The notes under the pieces are model-generated. The model saw only the letters and a list, made by a program, of their open reading frames with translations. It was not told where the DNA came from and did not search any database. A DNA stretch of 7,127 nucleotides from Collinsella sp. TF05-9AC (GTDB lineage: Bacteria; Actinomycetota; Coriobacteriia; Coriobacteriales; Coriobacteriaceae): NCBI RefSeq assembly GCF_003438495.1, contig NZ_QSSH01000053.1, forward strand, positions 1 through 7,127, written 5' to 3'. Shown here one piece after another: positions 6,997 to 7,127 of the stretch. Position 1 is the stretch's first letter; each line of letters begins with the position of its first letter. The translations under genes were made by a program, and so were the position numbers.

Positions 6997-7026
6997 GTTA
7001 TAAAACACAGCTACTATGTGAGACAA
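6997..7026 (-). promoter_or_regulatory. Possible distal promoter of the operon
   Basis: TTGTCT (7026-7021) and TATAAC (7002-6997) on the minus strand are again 18 bases apart, matching consensus at 4 of 6 and 5 of 6 positions. The element lies 36 bases upstream of the proximal one and just after the T-run of the upstream terminator. Transcription would start near 6990. The two may both work, or one may be chance. Confidence 0.4.
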
Positions 7027-7040
7027 AAGCCCGTAAACGC

Positions 7041-7068
7041 AAAAAAGGGGAGGCCGCGAGGCCTCCCC
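7041..7068 (-). terminator. Strong intrinsic terminator of the upstream transcription unit
   Basis: A perfect 9-bp GC-rich stem (GGGGAGGCC 7047-7055 with GGCCTCCCC 7060-7068) closes a 4-base loop and, on the minus strand, is followed by six T residues (7046-7041). This is a textbook Rho-independent terminator for minus-strand transcription entering from beyond 7127. It lies about 110 bases before acpS and separates that operon from its upstream neighbour. Confidence 0.88.
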
Positions 7069-7073
7069 CTTCT

Positions 7074-7127
7074 AAGTTCAAGCGTACGGCTCGGTGCCGT
7101 CCACCGGTCAGCGGCGCCCTGGCCTCC
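7074..7127. other. Unassigned edge sequence upstream of the terminator
   Basis: This GC-rich stretch should be the 3' end or 3' untranslated region of a minus-strand gene or RNA lying mostly outside the window. In one minus-strand frame the first stop is TGA at 7110-7108, preceded by codons for R-P-G-R-R. A small inverted repeat, ACGGC/GCCGT with a 5-base loop, sits at 7086-7100. Too little is visible to name a gene or RNA family. Confidence 0.3.

Noticed and set aside
7006..7020. An imperfect inverted repeat (CACA-N7-TGTG) near the distal promoter as an operator
   Set aside because: Only four paired positions match on each side, which is expected by chance.
7074..7127. The 3' end of a structured RNA such as tmRNA, SRP RNA or RNase P RNA
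   Set aside because: I see no T-loop, SRP tetraloop motif or known conserved 3' segment, and only 54 bases are visible.

Overview
The window holds one tightly packed operon of six genes, all on the minus strand, so it reads from right to left in window coordinates. In transcription order the genes are acpS, nnr (NnrE/NnrD), alr, a family 4 uracil-DNA glycosylase, tsaE, and a tsaB-rimI-tsaD triple fusion. All six are full length and carry the expected family motifs. Intergenic gaps run from a 14-base overlap to about 12 bases, which implies one transcript and coupled translation.

Organism: GC is moderately high, and the order acpS - nnr - alr - tsaE - tsaB - rimI - tsaD is the one I know from Actinomycetota such as Streptomyces (in part also Mycobacterium). 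The fusion, the inserted glycosylase and the lower GC than a streptomycete make a Coriobacteriia gut actinobacterium (Collinsella-like) my best guess. This is inference from memory, not a database match.

Layout from right to left: 7127-7074 is unassigned edge sequence. A strong minus-strand terminator at 7041-7068 ends whatever lies upstream. Two tandem promoter-like elements follow (7026-6997 and 6990-6961), then a clear Shine-Dalgarno and acpS (6931-6392). Next come nnr (6391-4775), alr (4772-3627), udg (3618-2998), tsaE (2985-2479) and the fusion gene (2492-108). A perfect 9-bp hairpin at 15-37 probably ends the operon.

How the genes work together: this is a housekeeping maintenance operon. 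AcpS activates acyl carrier protein, Nnr repairs damaged NAD(P)H, Alr makes D-alanine for peptidoglycan, and UDG removes uracil from DNA. TsaE with the TsaB and TsaD domains installs t6A37 on ANN-decoding tRNAs, while the RimI domain is predicted to acetylate ribosomal protein S18. No mobile element, CRISPR array, tRNA or rRNA was seen. The most notable features are the three-enzyme fusion, a charged C-terminal extension on AcpS, and residue changes in AcpS, TsaE and Alr. I found no convincing sign of a wholly new system.
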